Shown here: one piece after another, positions 53,113-53,119 of the stretch | Numbering within the stretch: position 1 is the stretch's first letter | How the letters are laid out: each line of letters starts with the position of its first letter | From: Lachnoclostridium sp. UBA903 | GTDB lineage: Bacteria; Bacillota; Clostridia; Lachnospirales; Lachnospiraceae | NCBI GenBank assembly: GCA_002294045.1 | Contig: DBEP01000088.1 | Span: 46,646-99,764 of the forward strand | Direction: 5' to 3' | Length of the DNA: 53,119 bases | Position numbers and translations under genes: made by a program | Notes under the pieces: generated by a model | Database searches by the model: none | Seen by the model: the letters and a program-made list of their open reading frames with translations, nothing else | What the model was told of the DNA's origin: nothing

Positions 53113-53119
53113 TATACTG

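Larger units (their letters stand above)
52675..53119. other. Non-coding right edge
   Basis: No gene in 445 bp. It contains the pepT promoter region (minus-strand TATAAT near 52720 with a weak -35), a bidirectional terminator at 52985-53031 and repeat copy B at 53068-53112. The gene whose transcript ends at that terminator lies outside the window or is pepT's divergent neighbour. Confidence 0.6.

Overview
The window looks like chromosome of an anaerobic, low-to-moderate GC Firmicute of the Lachnospiraceae (Clostridium cluster XIVa) type. The grounds are a B12-independent glycyl-radical propanediol microcompartment locus with the gene order I recall from Lachnoclostridium (Clostridium) phytofermentans, a glmS ribozyme, a type III glutamine synthetase, Gram-positive Shine-Dalgarno sites and an SLH-anchored surface protein. 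The species call is inference from gene content only.

Positions 1-16000 are a rhamnose/fucose degradation locus, all on the minus strand. Read 5' to 3', rhaB (rhamnulokinase) and rhaA (isomerase) end at a strong terminator. A new consensus promoter (12832-12860) then drives a bacterial microcompartment (BMC) operon: class II aldolase, HbpS/GlcG-like protein, CoA-acylating aldehyde dehydrogenase, zinc-type alcohol dehydrogenase, four BMC-H shell genes, PduL, BMC-P, PduS/RnfC-like flavo-Fe-S protein, PduT-like BMC-T, a DeoR regulator and the glycyl radical propanediol dehydratase. The logic is: rhamnose to rhamnulose to rhamnulose-1-P, aldol cleavage to DHAP and lactaldehyde, reduction to 1,2-propanediol, radical dehydration to propionaldehyde inside the shell, then dismutation to propanol and propionyl-CoA/propionyl-P. 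The radical activase expected next to the dehydratase is not in the window. The BMC operon is unusually rich in small hairpin repeats between genes. One BMC-H gene has two well-formed translation starts.

Positions 16000-19600 hold a glmS ribozyme with glmS, then a flavin-reductase-like gene. Positions 19600-30000 are a second sugar locus: a lipoprotein-dependent ABC importer (second permease frameshifted), a divergent AraC regulator, a LacI regulator with a palindromic promoter, a TruA homologue with Glu at the catalytic Asp position, and a large glycoside hydrolase related to GH106 rhamnosidases. Positions 29900-31060 are AT-rich, with a small membrane protein and a broken secreted-protein gene.

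Positions 31100-53119 are mostly housekeeping: glnN with a leader terminator, mscS, yesL-like, manA, an SLH surface protein, azlCD, a DUF1015 gene, alkaline phosphatase, a YibE/F membrane protein, serC-serA, ilvD-ilvB and pepT. The gaps here contain several long inverted-repeat elements of MITE or REP type, including one of about 258 bp with arms of about 115 bp. No tRNA, rRNA, CRISPR array or intact transposase gene was recognised.
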